Source: Mycobacterium sp.
GTDB taxonomy: Bacteria > Actinomycetota > Actinomycetes > Mycobacteriales > Mycobacteriaceae
Reading direction: 5' to 3'
Assembly (NCBI RefSeq): GCF_004298145.1
Contig: NZ_SCRH01000039.1
Span: forward strand, 121,360 to 185,359
DNA: 64,000 nucleotides
The translations under genes were made by a program, and so were the position numbers. Position 1 is the first letter of the stretch. Every line of letters begins with the position of its first letter. The notes under the pieces are model-generated. The model made no database searches and had not been told where the DNA came from. It saw nothing but the letters and a program-made list of their open reading frames with translations. Shown here piece after piece: positions 35,106 to 43,327 of the stretch.

Positions 35106-36044
35106 ATGGCCCGCCTCACCGTGATCGCCACCGGGGGCACGATATCGACCGGCACCGGCGCCGACGGGGTGCACCGGCCCTCCTACAGCGGGGCGGATCT
35201 GACGGCGCCCTTCCGCGGGGATCACGACGTGGACGTCGTCGACCTGCTGGCAGTCGACAGCTCGGAGCTGACGCTGGCCGACTGGGACCGGATTCGCGAC
35301 GCGGTGACGGCCGCGCTCGGCGACGGCGCCGACGGCGTGGTCGTCCTGCATGGCACCGACACCATGGAGGAAAGCGCCCTGTGGCTCGATCTCACCTATG
35401 CCGGCGATGCGCCGATCGTGCTGACCGGCGCCATGCGCAGCGCCGACGCCCCCGACGCTGACGGTCCGGCGAATGTGCGCGACGCCCTGGCCGTGGCGGC
35501 CAGTCCCGCCGCCCGCGGCCTGGGCGTGGTGATGTGTTTCGCGGGCCGGGTGCTGCAGCCGTTGGGCATGTGCAAGGTGGCCACCGAGGACCTCGGCGGC
35601 TTCACCGGTCGGCTGCTCGGCACCGTCGCCGGTGACGTGACGCTGGCTGGCCCCAAGACGCGGCCGTACCTCGGCGATCTGCGCGCCGCGCCGGCGCCGC
35701 GGGTCGACATCGTCGCGGCCTACCTGGGCAGCGACGCGGTGGCGCTCGACGCCTGCGTGGCCGCCGGGGCGCGGGCCGTGGTCCTCGAGGCGCTGGGTTC
35801 GGGGAACGCCGGGCCCGCGGTGGTCGACGCGGTGCGCCGGCACTGCGGCGACGGGATCGTCGTCGCGGTGTCCACCCGGGTTCCCGGCGGGCGGGTCGGC
35901 GCGAGCTACGGCCCCGGGCACGACATGGCGGCCGCCGGGGCGGTGATGGTGCCCGGGCTGCGGCCGTCGCAGGCGCGCGTCTTGCTGATCGCCGCGCTGG
36001 CCGCCCGGCTACCCGTCGCCGACGTCGTCGGCCGGTGGGGCTGA
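35106..36044 (+). CDS. ansA: L-asparaginase
   Basis: AnsA hydrolyses asparagine to aspartate and ammonia. The 312-residue protein has the two type-I/II signatures: [14 protein letters not shown] at residues 8-21 with the nucleophile Thr, and [15 protein letters not shown] near 81-95 with the second Thr-Asp pair. No signal peptide is present, so it is cytosolic here, as in M. tuberculosis AnsA (about 308 residues). ATG at 35106 ([11 protein letters not shown]). Its last 36 bases overlap the 3' end of the convergent dinX gene. Confidence 0.95.
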   Translation: MARLTVIATGGTISTGTGADGVHRPSYSGADLTAPFRGDHDVDVVDLLAVDSSELTLADWDRIRDAVTAALGDGADGVVVLHGTDTMEESALWLDLTYAGDAPIVLTGAMRSADAPDADGPANVRDALAVAASPAARGLGVVMCFAGRVLQPLGMCKVATEDLGGFTGRLLGTVAGDVTLAGPKTRPYLGDLRAAPAPRVDIVAAYLGSDAVALDACVAAGARAVVLEALGSGNAGPAVVDAVRRHCGDGIVVAVSTRVPGGRVGASYGPGHDMAAAGAVMVPGLRPSQARVLLIAALAARLPVADVVGRWG

Positions 36045-37409
36045 CACAGCGTCGGCTTGCAGCCCGCCGACGTAATCCGGCCAGTCCAGCGAATCGACCG
36101 GATTGGCGCGCACCAGCTCGTCGCCGGCGGCGGGAAACGTCTTCGCCGAGCCCGGGCCGGAGGTGCGGGTCTCGAACCGGACGGTGACCACGCCGTGGCC
36201 CGCGCCCTGCACCCAGCCGTGCCCGAGGTCGCGGTGGCCGACGTCGTCCCCCACCCGCCAGCCGGCTTCGCCGGGCCCCTTGCTGAACATGGCCTCGGTC
36301 GCGGTTTCGACGGAGTGCGAATCCGGTTGCTCCTGCGGCAGTTCCAGATCCGGGAACAGCGACTCCTGGCGCACGTCGCTCAACCCCGAAAACCCCACGC
36401 CGAGAAGGCGAATGGGCCCGATCTCGCGCGGATCGAGCAGCAGCCGGCGGGCCACGCCGACCAGCGCGGCGACCTCGGTGGTCGCGTACGGCAGGGTCGC
36501 GGACCGGGTCAGCGTGCTCATGTCGGATTTCTTCAGCTTGACCGTGACGGTGCGCGCGCCGCGGCCGTCGCGCAGCAGGCGGTGATGGGCGTGCTCGGCG
36601 ATCGGTTCGATCGCCTCGCGCAGCTGCTCCAGGCTGGTCAGGTCAACGGCGAAGGTCGACTCGGCGCTGATCTGTTTGGCTTCGGCGCGCTCGGCGACGG
36701 GGCGATCATCGATGCCGCGGGCCAGCCGGTGCAGCGCCGGCCCGATCGTGGCGCCCAGGATGTTGGCCGCCTCGGCGTCGGTCAGCGCGGCCAGCTCCCC
36801 TACGGTTTCGATGCCGAGGCGATGCAACTTCTCGTCGGCGACCGGGCCGATTCCCCACAGCCGGCGCACCGGCAATCCGCCGAGCAGCGGTCGTTCTTCG
36901 GCGCGGCGGACCACCCGGATCCCGTCGGGTTTGGCCAGTCCGGAGGCGATCTTGGCGATCTGCTTGCCCGAGCCCGCGCCCACCGAGGCGATCAGCCCGG
37001 TCTGGTCACGAACCCGTCGGCGCAGGTCCTCGCAGAAGGCTTCGACGTCCTCGGCGGACGCCCCGGCCAGCGGTGCGGGTTCGCCGAATCCCTCGTCGAA
37101 GGAGAGTTGCTCGACGACGGGGACCACGGCGCGCACGGTGTCGAAGACCCGGCGGCTGGCCACCCCGTACACGACGCCGCGCGGCGGCAGCACCACCGCG
37201 CTCACCCCGACCAGCCGGCGGGCCTGATGCATGGGCATGGCCGATCGGGCGCCGAACACGCGCGCCTCATAGCTGGCGCCGGCCACCACGCCGCGGCCAC
37301 CCAAACCGCCGACCAGCACCGGCCGACCGCGCAGGGTCGGCCGGGTAAGTTGCTCGACGGAAGCGAAGAACGCGTCCATGTCCAGGTGCAGCACCCAGCG
37401 CGACTCCAC
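36009..37409 (-). CDS. dinX: DNA polymerase IV (Y family)
   Basis: DinX/DinB1 is a translesion polymerase. The 466-residue protein begins [15 protein letters not shown] with the first metal Asp at residue 10, and the catalytic SFDE is at 103-106. A helix-hairpin-helix in the thumb ([22 protein letters not shown]) precedes the little-finger domain, and QESLF near 347-351 is a beta-clamp binding motif. The C-terminal tail ([29 protein letters not shown]) is the mycobacterial extension. GTG start at 37409, chosen because conservation begins there. The stop lies inside ansA. Confidence 0.95.
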   Translation of the reverse strand: MESRWVLHLDMDAFFASVEQLTRPTLRGRPVLVGGLGGRGVVAGASYEARVFGARSAMPMHQARRLVGVSAVVLPPRGVVYGVASRRVFDTVRAVVPVVEQLSFDEGFGEPAPLAGASAEDVEAFCEDLRRRVRDQTGLIASVGAGSGKQIAKIASGLAKPDGIRVVRRAEERPLLGGLPVRRLWGIGPVADEKLHRLGIETVGELAALTDAEAANILGATIGPALHRLARGIDDRPVAERAEAKQISAESTFAVDLTSLEQLREAIEPIAEHAHHRLLRDGRGARTVTVKLKKSDMSTLTRSATLPYATTEVAALVGVARRLLLDPREIGPIRLLGVGFSGLSDVRQESLFPDLELPQEQPDSHSVETATEAMFSKGPGEAGWRVGDDVGHRDLGHGWVQGAGHGVVTVRFETRTSGPGSAKTFPAAGDELVRANPVDSLDWPDYVGGLQADAVSAPPADDVGDG

Positions 37410-37449
37410 AGGATCGATGCTAGGGGTCGGTTGGACTAGGTTTTCCCCT

Positions 37450-38016
37450 ATGGGCATGAACCTCGCGCACAAGTACATCTGCAACTCCGACCGCTGGCGG
37501 ATGGCGGTCAAAGAGGAGTTGCTGCCGTGGGTACTCGCCGATATCGACCTCGGCGACAACACGCTGGAGATCGGGCCCGGCTACGGCGCCGTGTTGAACG
37601 CCCTCGTCGACATGACCCCGCAGCTCACCTCGGTCGAGATCGACACCCCGATGGCCGAGCGGCTGCAGAGGCTGTACGGCGACCGGGCCCGCATCATCAA
37701 CGGCGACGGCACCGATACCGGTTTGCCGGCCGACGAGTTCAGCTCGGTGGTGTCGTTCACCATGCTGCACCACATCCCGACCATGGAACTGCAGGACCGG
37801 CTGTTCGCCGAGGCGTTCCGGGTGCTGCGCCCGGGCGGGGTGTTCGCCGGCAGCGACAGCGTGACCTCGCCCAGGTTCCGGATCCTGCACTTCCGCGACA
37901 CCTGCAACACGGTGTCGCCGGAGACGTTGCCGGATCGCTTGCGCGCGGCGGGGTTTGGCGACGTCGAGGTCGAAGTGCGCGGGGGCAGGCAGCGCTGGCG
38001 CGCCGTCAAGCCTTGA
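37450..38016 (+). CDS. Class I SAM-dependent methyltransferase, small
   Basis: A 188-residue methyltransferase: motif [12 protein letters not shown] near residue 40, acidic [37 protein letters not shown] (motif II/IV) and [15 protein letters not shown]. It resembles UbiE-like or small phospholipid/quinone methyltransferases; substrate unknown. Two ATGs two codons apart could serve as starts; the first is 40 bp from the divergent dinX start and there is no good Shine-Dalgarno, so a leaderless mRNA is possible. The 59-bp palindromic element begins three bases after its stop. Confidence 0.83.
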   Translation: MGMNLAHKYICNSDRWRMAVKEELLPWVLADIDLGDNTLEIGPGYGAVLNALVDMTPQLTSVEIDTPMAERLQRLYGDRARIINGDGTDTGLPADEFSSVVSFTMLHHIPTMELQDRLFAEAFRVLRPGGVFAGSDSVTSPRFRILHFRDTCNTVSPETLPDRLRAAGFGDVEVEVRGGRQRWRAVKP

Positions 38017-38018
38017 CC

Positions 38019-38077
38019 GCGAGAGTGTCACCAGCGACGGGTCTTCTCGAGAAACGTGTCGCCAGTTGCACTTTCGC
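38019..38077. repeat. 59-bp palindromic element, copy 1
   Basis: Arms 38019-38038 and 38058-38077 (20 nt each) with a 19-nt spacer; 17 of 20 positions pair if G-U is allowed. It fills the whole gap between two convergent stop codons. The right arm GTCGCCAGTTGCACTTTCGC is identical to that of copy 2, and the near-identity extends a further 12 bp into the spacer (3 mismatches in 32). Likely works as a bidirectional terminator. Confidence 0.75.
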
Positions 38078-38079
38078 AT

Positions 38080-38961
38080 TCAAAGTGTGCAGCCGGCGGC
38101 GCGCAGAGCACTCCTTGCCCGGTCCACGACGACGCTCGGCCGGTGCCGTAACAGGTCTGCGCCGACCCGGACCAGGCGCCATCCCCGCCGCTCCAGTTCC
38201 GCGGTGCGCTCGATGTCGTTGGCGCGAATGCGCGGATCCACCCAGTGCTGCGCGCCGTCGTATTCCACCCCGACGAGCCACTCCTCCCAGCCCATGTCGA
38301 TCCTGGCCAGCACCGCACCCCAGACGTTGTGCACGTTGATCTGGGTCTGCGGCCTGGGCAAACCCCCGCGCATCAGCACGAGCCTGGTCCTGGTCTCCTG
38401 GGGCGATTCGGCCCCCGCGTCGATGAGCGGTAGCGCTCGGCGCAGCTGCGTCATGCCGCGGGCGCCGCGGTGCGCCCCGAACAGCGGTTCGACGCACTCA
38501 GCCGTTAGCCCCGTGGCCCTCGCCAACGAATCGATTGCTACGACCGCAGCCACGAGTCCGGTCCTTCGTCCCAGGTCGAACGCTGTGCGCGCGGGCGACG
38601 TCACTGGCACACCACAAACCTCGGTGATCTCGCCGGGCAGCAACGTCTCATTGCGGGTGACGATCAATGGTGGCGGTCGCTTGCGGCCGGTGATCAGCTC
38701 GGCCGGCGCGTGCGGATCGACCCATTCAGCGCCCAGCAGCGCGGCCGCCGAGTTTCCGGCGACCACCGCCTGCCGACCCGACCATAGCCAGGAAGCTACC
38801 GCCCGATCCTTTGCGGTGAAGTCACCACCACGGCGTTGGTAGACGTTGCGATAGATCCGTGTGCAGGAGCGCCGCAGATCGCGCTCCGTCAATTCGCCGA
38901 CCCGGAGCGCCTCTGTACCCACAAACGGTTCCCCGTCGCCCATAAGTGGAGGCTGCCACAA
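38080..38961 (-). CDS. DUF559-type protein with Vsr-like nuclease fold and AbiEi-like N-terminal region
   Basis: A 293-residue protein. The N-terminal half (RRSCTRIYRNVYQRRG, AVVAGNSAAALLGAEW) resembles the winged-helix 'AbiEi antitoxin-like' domain often fused to DUF559. The C-terminal half is PD-(D/E)xK-like, with candidate catalytic residues Glu189 (SPQETR), Asp222 (ARIDMGW), Glu233-x-Asp235 (VGVEYDG) and a final RRGWRLVRVGADLL motif typical for Vsr/DUF559. Function is unknown; families like this are variable between mycobacterial strains. The start is uncertain: TTG at 38961 abuts GGAGGG, ATG at 38943 lacks a site. Both flanks carry copies of the same palindromic element. Confidence 0.75.
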   Translation of the reverse strand: MWQPPLMGDGEPFVGTEALRVGELTERDLRRSCTRIYRNVYQRRGGDFTAKDRAVASWLWSGRQAVVAGNSAAALLGAEWVDPHAPAELITGRKRPPPLIVTRNETLLPGEITEVCGVPVTSPARTAFDLGRRTGLVAAVVAIDSLARATGLTAECVEPLFGAHRGARGMTQLRRALPLIDAGAESPQETRTRLVLMRGGLPRPQTQINVHNVWGAVLARIDMGWEEWLVGVEYDGAQHWVDPRIRANDIERTAELERRGWRLVRVGADLLRHRPSVVVDRARSALRAAGCTL

Positions 38962-38975
38962 CCCTCCGACATCTG

Positions 38976-39034
38976 ACGAGAGTGCGACTACCGACGCCGT
39001 TACTCGGGAAATGCGTCGCCAGTTGCACTTTCGC
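38976..39034. repeat. 59-bp palindromic element, copy 2
   Basis: Arms 38976-38995 and 39015-39034, 19-nt spacer, 17 of 20 positions paired with G-U allowed. It lies between the ileS stop and the start of the DUF559 gene, 46 bp after ileS. Confidence 0.75.
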
Positions 39035-39058
39035 GGCCCGAAAGGCTCAGGCCCAAAA

Positions 39059-39082
39059 GGCTCAGGCTCAGGCTCAGGCTCA
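39059..39082. repeat. Four tandem GGCTCA hexamers covering the ileS stop codon
   Basis: On the minus strand the sequence reads TGAGCC four times in a row, beginning with the ileS stop TGA itself. Each unit adds another in-frame TGA, so unit loss or gain would not change the protein. A variant unit continues further downstream. Confidence 0.9.
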
Positions 39083-42000
39083 GGCCTTGGCTCTGGCGAT
39101 GCTCACCCGGACGCCGTCGCCGATAGCGACGGCGTCCGGTGCCGGCTCGGCGAATTGAAAACTGGTAGCGAGTATCTCCCCCGCGATGAGGTCGCGGTGC
39201 GCCTGCGCCCAGTCGTCCCGCTCGGGCGGCACCGACATGACCACCGAAATCCGGTCGGACACGTCCAGGCCCGTCGACTTGCGCAGTTCCTGCAGTTCGC
39301 GGATCCGGTCCTTGGCCCAGCCCTCGGCCTCCAGCTCCGGGGTCACGGTGCCGTCCAGCACCACCAGGCCCGCCCCGTCGGGCAGCGCCGCGGTGAATTC
39401 CGGGTCGGCGGCGACCAGCCGCGAGCTGTATTCCTCCGGTTGCAGGACCGCGGGACCGGCGGTCAGGGTGCCGTCTTCATTGACGACGCCCTCCCCCGCC
39501 TTGACGGCCTTGATCGCGGCTTGCACGTCCTTGCCCAGCCGCGGGCCGGCCACCCGCGCGTTGACGGTGAGCTCGAAGGAGCCGTAGGTGTCGATCGCAT
39601 CGGTCAGCTCGACGCTTTTGACGTTGAGCTCGTCGGCGATCAGGTCGACGAACGGCTGCAAGAGTTGCGGATTCTCCACCGCCACAGTGAGTTTCGGTAG
39701 CGGCAGCCGCACCCGCAGCTTCTTGGCCTTACGCAGCGACGAGGCGGCCGAGCACACGTCGCGGACCTGATCCATCGCGGCGACCAGCTCGGGGTCGGCG
39801 GGCACGTCACCCGCCTGCGGCCAATCGGTCAGGTGCACCGACCGCTCGCCGGTCAGGCCGCGCCAGACGATCTCGGTCACCGACGGAAGCAGCGGCGCGG
39901 CCAGCCGCGCGGTCACCTCCAGCACGGTGTGCAAGGTGTCGATGGCATCGACGTCTTCGGTCCAGAAGCGCGAACGTGACCGTCGCACATACCAATTCGT
40001 CAACGCCTCGGTGAACTGGCGCAGCTGCTCGCAGGCTCGCGAAATATCACAGCTGTCCATCTCACGGGTCAGCTCGTCGCGCAGTCCGGCGAGCTTGGCC
40101 AGGATGTAGCGGTCCAGCACCTGGGTCGAATCGGTGCGCCAGACACCGACTTTCGGCGCATACAGGGCCAGGAAGCTGTAGGCGTTCCAGAACGGCAGCA
40201 GCACCTGGCGCACACCCTCGCGGATGCCTTGCTCGGTGACGATGAGGTTGCCGCCGCGCAGGATCGGCGAGGCCATCAGGAACCAGCGCATGGCATCGGA
40301 GCCGTCGCGGTCGAACACCTCGGACACGTCGGGATAGTTGCGCAGCGATTTGCTCATCTTCTGGCCGTCGGAGCCCAGCACGATGCCGTGGGCCACACAG
40401 GTTTTGAAGGCGGGCCGGTCGAACAGCGCGGTGGCCAGCACATGCAGCGTGTAGAACCAGCCGCGGGTCTGCCCGATGTACTCGACGATGAAGTCGCCCG
40501 GATAGTGGCCGCCGACCTGCTTGTCAGGGTCGGCGCTGTGGACGCCGTCGAACCACTCCCCGTTCTCGAACGGGTAGTGCACCTGCGCGTACGGCATGGA
40601 CCCGGAGTCGAACCACACGTCGAGCACGTCGGGGATGCGCCGCATCGTGCTGCGACCGGTGGGGTCGTCGGGGTTGGGCCGGGTCAGCTCGTCGATGTAG
40701 GGGCGGTGCAGGTTGGTGGGCCGCACCCCGAAGTCGCGCTCCAGTTCGTCGAGGCTGCCGTAAGCGTCGATGCGCGGGTAGGCCGGATCGTCGGACTTCC
40801 ACACCGGAATCGGGGTGCCCCAGTACCTGTTTCGTGAGATCGACCAATCGCGGGCACCCTGCAACCACTTGCCGAACTGGCCGTCCTTGACGTGCTCGGG
40901 GTACCAGGTGATCTGCTGGTTGAGTTCCACCATGCGGTCCCGGAATTCGGTGACCGCGACGAACCACGACGACACCGCCCGATAGATCAGCGGGTTGCGG
41001 CACCGCCAGCAGTGCGGGTAGGGGTGCTCGTAGGTTTCGTGGCGCAGCAGCACCGCCCCGTTGGCCGCGGCGGGACCGCTGCCGTTCTTCAGGTCGCGGA
41101 TGATCTGCGGGTTGGCGTCAAAGACGTGCTGCCCCTGGTAATCCGGGACGCTGGCATCGAACCGTCCCTTGGAGTCGACCGGGGTGACCGGGGCGATGCC
41201 GGCGGCGTCCGCGACGGCCATGTCGTCCTCGCCGTAGGCGGGCGCCATGTGCACCATGCCGGTGCCGTCCTCGGTGGTGACGAACTCCCCCGCCAGCACC
41301 CGAAAGGCGTTGGGCGAGTCCATGAAATACGGGAACGGCGGCAGATACCGGGTGCCCAGCAGGTCGGCGCCGGTGCAGCTGCCCAGCACCTCCGGTTCTT
41401 CTCCCAGCTCGCGGGCGTAGGCGGCCAGTCGCGGCTGCGCCAGCACGAACCGGCGATCACCGGACCGCACCTCGACGTACGTCACGTCGGGGTTGACGGC
41501 GACGGCGAGGTTGGACGGCAGCGTCCACGGCGTCGTCGTCCACACCAGCAGATACGCCCCATCGAGCGCGCCGCCGACCACCTTGAACCCCACCGTAAGC
41601 GCGGGGTCCTGGCGGCTCTGGTACACGTCGTCGTCCATCCGCAATTCGTGGTTGGACAGCGGGGTTTCGTCGCGCCAGCAATAGGGCAGGACCCGGTAGC
41701 CCTCGTAGGCCAGGCCCTTGTCCCAGAGCTGTTTGAACGCCCAGATCACCGACTCCATGTAGGGCAGGTCCAGCGTCTTGTAGTCGTTGTCGAAATCCAC
41801 CCAGCGCGCCTGACGGGTGACGTAGGCCTGCCACTCGTCGGTGTAGCGCAGCACCGATGCGCGGCAGGCGTCATTGAAGGCGGCGATACCCATGTCGTCG
41901 ATCTGCGATTTGTCGGTGATGCCCAACTGGCGCTCGACCTCGAGTTCGGCCGGCAGCCCGTGCGTGTCCCAGCCGAACCGGCGCTCCACCTTGTAGCCGC

Positions 42001-42238
42001 GCATGGTGCGATAGCGCGGGACGATGTCCTTGACGTAGCCGGTGAGCAGGTGCCCGTAGTGCGGCAGGCCGTTGGCGAACGGCGGCCCGTCGTAGAACAC
42101 GTATTCCGGCGAGCCGTCGCGGCGGGCGATGCTGGCGCGGAAGGTGTCGTCGCGGGCCCAGTAGTCCAGCACCTCGACCTCGAGCGCCGGGAAGTCGGGC
42201 GGCCCGCCGGCCAGCTTGGGGTAAGTGCGCTCGGTCAA
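39080..42238 (-). CDS. ileS: Isoleucyl-tRNA synthetase
   Basis: IleS charges tRNA-Ile. The 1052-residue class I enzyme has the HIGH motif as HYGH (residues 60-63 in [11 protein letters not shown]), a CP1 editing domain ([22 protein letters not shown] near 233-254), [20 protein letters not shown], and KMSKS at about 627-631. The anticodon-binding domain and a C-terminal RNA-binding extension follow; this is the eukaryote-like long type found in mycobacteria. The start is TTG at 42238, seven bases after [19 protein letters not shown] lines up with the M. tuberculosis start. The leader is a T-box riboswitch. The stop lies in a hexamer repeat. Confidence 0.97.
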   Translation of the reverse strand: MTERTYPKLAGGPPDFPALEVEVLDYWARDDTFRASIARRDGSPEYVFYDGPPFANGLPHYGHLLTGYVKDIVPRYRTMRGYKVERRFGWDTHGLPAELEVERQLGITDKSQIDDMGIAAFNDACRASVLRYTDEWQAYVTRQARWVDFDNDYKTLDLPYMESVIWAFKQLWDKGLAYEGYRVLPYCWRDETPLSNHELRMDDDVYQSRQDPALTVGFKVVGGALDGAYLLVWTTTPWTLPSNLAVAVNPDVTYVEVRSGDRRFVLAQPRLAAYARELGEEPEVLGSCTGADLLGTRYLPPFPYFMDSPNAFRVLAGEFVTTEDGTGMVHMAPAYGEDDMAVADAAGIAPVTPVDSKGRFDASVPDYQGQHVFDANPQIIRDLKNGSGPAAANGAVLLRHETYEHPYPHCWRCRNPLIYRAVSSWFVAVTEFRDRMVELNQQITWYPEHVKDGQFGKWLQGARDWSISRNRYWGTPIPVWKSDDPAYPRIDAYGSLDELERDFGVRPTNLHRPYIDELTRPNPDDPTGRSTMRRIPDVLDVWFDSGSMPYAQVHYPFENGEWFDGVHSADPDKQVGGHYPGDFIVEYIGQTRGWFYTLHVLATALFDRPAFKTCVAHGIVLGSDGQKMSKSLRNYPDVSEVFDRDGSDAMRWFLMASPILRGGNLIVTEQGIREGVRQVLLPFWNAYSFLALYAPKVGVWRTDSTQVLDRYILAKLAGLRDELTREMDSCDISRACEQLRQFTEALTNWYVRRSRSRFWTEDVDAIDTLHTVLEVTARLAAPLLPSVTEIVWRGLTGERSVHLTDWPQAGDVPADPELVAAMDQVRDVCSAASSLRKAKKLRVRLPLPKLTVAVENPQLLQPFVDLIADELNVKSVELTDAIDTYGSFELTVNARVAGPRLGKDVQAAIKAVKAGEGVVNEDGTLTAGPAVLQPEEYSSRLVAADPEFTAALPDGAGLVVLDGTVTPELEAEGWAKDRIRELQELRKSTGLDVSDRISVVMSVPPERDDWAQAHRDLIAGEILATSFQFAEPAPDAVAIGDGVRVSIARAKA

Positions 42239-42245
42239 ACGTCGT

Positions 42246-42448
42246 CTCCTGTGCCAGTCTCAGGCCCTGGGGACGACGACGCGCCGGCTGCGCGAGCGCC
42301 GCGGTACCACCCCGCTTGCCGCGCTCGCGCACGGCCGCTCATCGAAAGGCTGTGACGGGCCTACCCGTTCGGTTCTACTGAGCCGGTTCTGGCAAGCCAG
42401 GCCGGCGGTTCTTCCGAAGGCTCCCCGGTGATGGCCGGATCGACGCCA
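42246..42448 (-). promoter_or_regulatory. T-box riboswitch (Ile, translational type) of ileS
   Basis: On the minus strand the leader begins with a short stem I whose specifier loop contains the isoleucine codon AUC (42430-42432, in GGCCATCACCGGGG), followed by GGAGCCTTCGG. The conserved T-box GGGGTGGTACCGCGG is at 42299-42313 and should pair with the free NCCA end of uncharged tRNA-Ile. Downstream, GTCGTCGTCCCC is complementary to the Shine-Dalgarno region GGAGACGACG next to the start codon (42240-42249). The switch therefore sequesters or frees the ribosome site and does not need a U-tract terminator. This is the known actinobacterial ileS arrangement. Confidence 0.93.
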
Positions 42449-42457
42449 GTAAAGCTT

Positions 42458-42522
42458 ACCGCGAGACTGTAACTGCCGACGCGGACGCCGAGTGCACCCG
42501 TCGCCAGTTACAGTCTCGCGGT
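42458..42522. repeat. 59-bp palindromic element, copy 3 (nearly perfect)
   Basis: Arms 42461-42480 and 42500-42519, again 20 nt with a 19-nt spacer; 19 of 20 positions pair and the outer end extends by three more pairs (to 42458 and 42522). The arm sequence differs from copies 1 and 2 (GAGACTGTAACTG against GAAAGTGCAACTG), yet pairing is retained. It starts eight bases after the stop of the Rv1535-like gene, just before the ileS T-box. Confidence 0.85.
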
Positions 42523-42529
42523 CGAAAGC

Positions 42530-42790
42530 TCAGGCGCGGACTTCGAGCACACCCACCCGCCACAGCGCCGCGTACACGTGACGCAGCGGGATGCTCAGCA
42601 ACCGGCAGGCCCCGTTGACCAGCGGGTCGCCGCCCGGGCCGAACAGCGGGTAGTCGCTGCGGCGCGCCTGTTGCGCGGGCTCGGGCGCCAGCACGTGGAT
42701 CGGAGCGTGAACCGTGTCCGTGTCGCGCACCACCCTCAGCGTGCGGGCGGGCGCTGCGGTGACGACTTCGTCGTAGAGGGCTGCGGTCAT
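42530..42790 (-). CDS. Small conserved protein under M-box control (Rv1535-like)
   Basis: An 86-residue protein of unknown function. Its N terminus reads MTAALYDEVVTAAPARTLRVVRD; the C-terminal third (ACRLLSIPLRHVYAALWRVGVLEV) could be an amphipathic or peripheral membrane helix pair. The start is firm: AGGAGG lies five bases before the ATG. In M. tuberculosis the similarly placed Rv1535 is, from memory, one of two genes preceded by an Mg2+-sensing M-box; the same element is found here. That suggests a role in Mg2+ starvation or ion homeostasis, but nothing in the sequence identifies a transporter. Confidence 0.8.
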   Translation of the reverse strand: MTAALYDEVVTAAPARTLRVVRDTDTVHAPIHVLAPEPAQQARRSDYPLFGPGGDPLVNGACRLLSIPLRHVYAALWRVGVLEVRA

Positions 42791-42905
42791 GATCGCCTCC
42801 TAGAGGGAGAATTCCAACGGGGACTGAAAGGACTGACGTGTCCCGTCCCGGGTCGGTTCCGATCTCAGAACGCTTGGCCGGTAAGCACTTAGCGTGTGCG
42901 ACGAC

Positions 42906-42986
42906 TCAGCCGAGAACGTCGCGCCCGAGAACGGATCGGGACGAAACACGGTTCGGACTTCGATCCGGACTATCGCTCGAACTCAT
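42906..42986 (-). CDS. Upstream ORF of 26 codons in the M-box leader
   Basis: ATG at 42986 is preceded by GAGGAGGTGAGGG, the strongest ribosome-binding site in the leader. The frame encodes a 26-residue Ser/Asp/Arg-rich peptide (MSSSDSPDRSPNRVSSRS...) and stops at 42906, 115 bases before the main start. It lies between the M-box and the Rv1535-like gene. It could be a translated regulatory leader peptide, affecting Rho access or downstream initiation. Existence of translation is an inference from the site only. Confidence 0.5.
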   Translation of the reverse strand: MSSSDSPDRSPNRVSSRSVLGRDVLG

Positions 42987-43085
42987 GTGTCCCTCACCTC
43001 CTCGCGGTCGCATGCGATCTAGACGCAGCACAAGGAGCAGAACCCGACGACTGTCGGAGACCGCACCCCTCTCGTCAGAGCTTCG

Positions 43086-43242
43086 GCACCACACGACGTG
43101 TCCTGGCCTGGAAAAACAATCCAAACCGGAAGCCACCTGGGCTCAACCCTTAAGCCGGGAGGAGCTGTCCTGACCCGGGGCGTCTTTCGACGTTCGGGGT
43201 CAGTGGCCTGTATTCGTGTAGACGCCTCACCTAACGAGGTGC
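43086..43242 (-). promoter_or_regulatory. M-box (ykoK) Mg2+ riboswitch
   Basis: On the minus strand the block CTCGTTAGGTGAGGC (43224-43238) followed by GTCTACACGAATACAGGCCACTGACC is the conserved 5' core of the M-box. The closing stem P1 can form between GCACC (43238-43242) and GGTGC (43086-43090), giving about 157 nt, the normal size. The 537-bp stretch 42791-43327 is thus one long leader: promoter (43254-43282), M-box, about 100 nt, a 26-codon uORF, and about 115 nt before the Rv1535-like start. I see no U-tract terminator after the aptamer, so Rho or translation may be the output. Confidence 0.88.
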
Positions 43243-43253
43243 TTACCCGACCG

Positions 43254-43282
43254 ATCATGCACGAGTGGTCTGACGCGGTCAA
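43254..43282 (-). promoter_or_regulatory. Promoter of the M-box leader
   Basis: TTGACC (43277-43282), a 17-bp spacer and CATGAT (43254-43259) on the minus strand make a good SigA-type promoter. The expected start point near 43246 is only a few bases before the M-box P1 stem, which supports both predictions. Confidence 0.7.
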
Positions 43283-43327
43283 ATCCCGCGATGACGTGTC
43301 CGCGATTCGCTACCAACGGGCCCGGGA

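Noticed and set aside
34401..35921. A 506-codon frame as a long LspA
   Set aside because: The first 296 codons are antisense to ansA and lack family similarity; the protease begins at the GTG at 35033.
43019..43282. An 87-codon minus-strand ORF
   Set aside because: It overlaps the M-box aptamer and its promoter; the RNA structure explains the conservation and there is no ribosome site.
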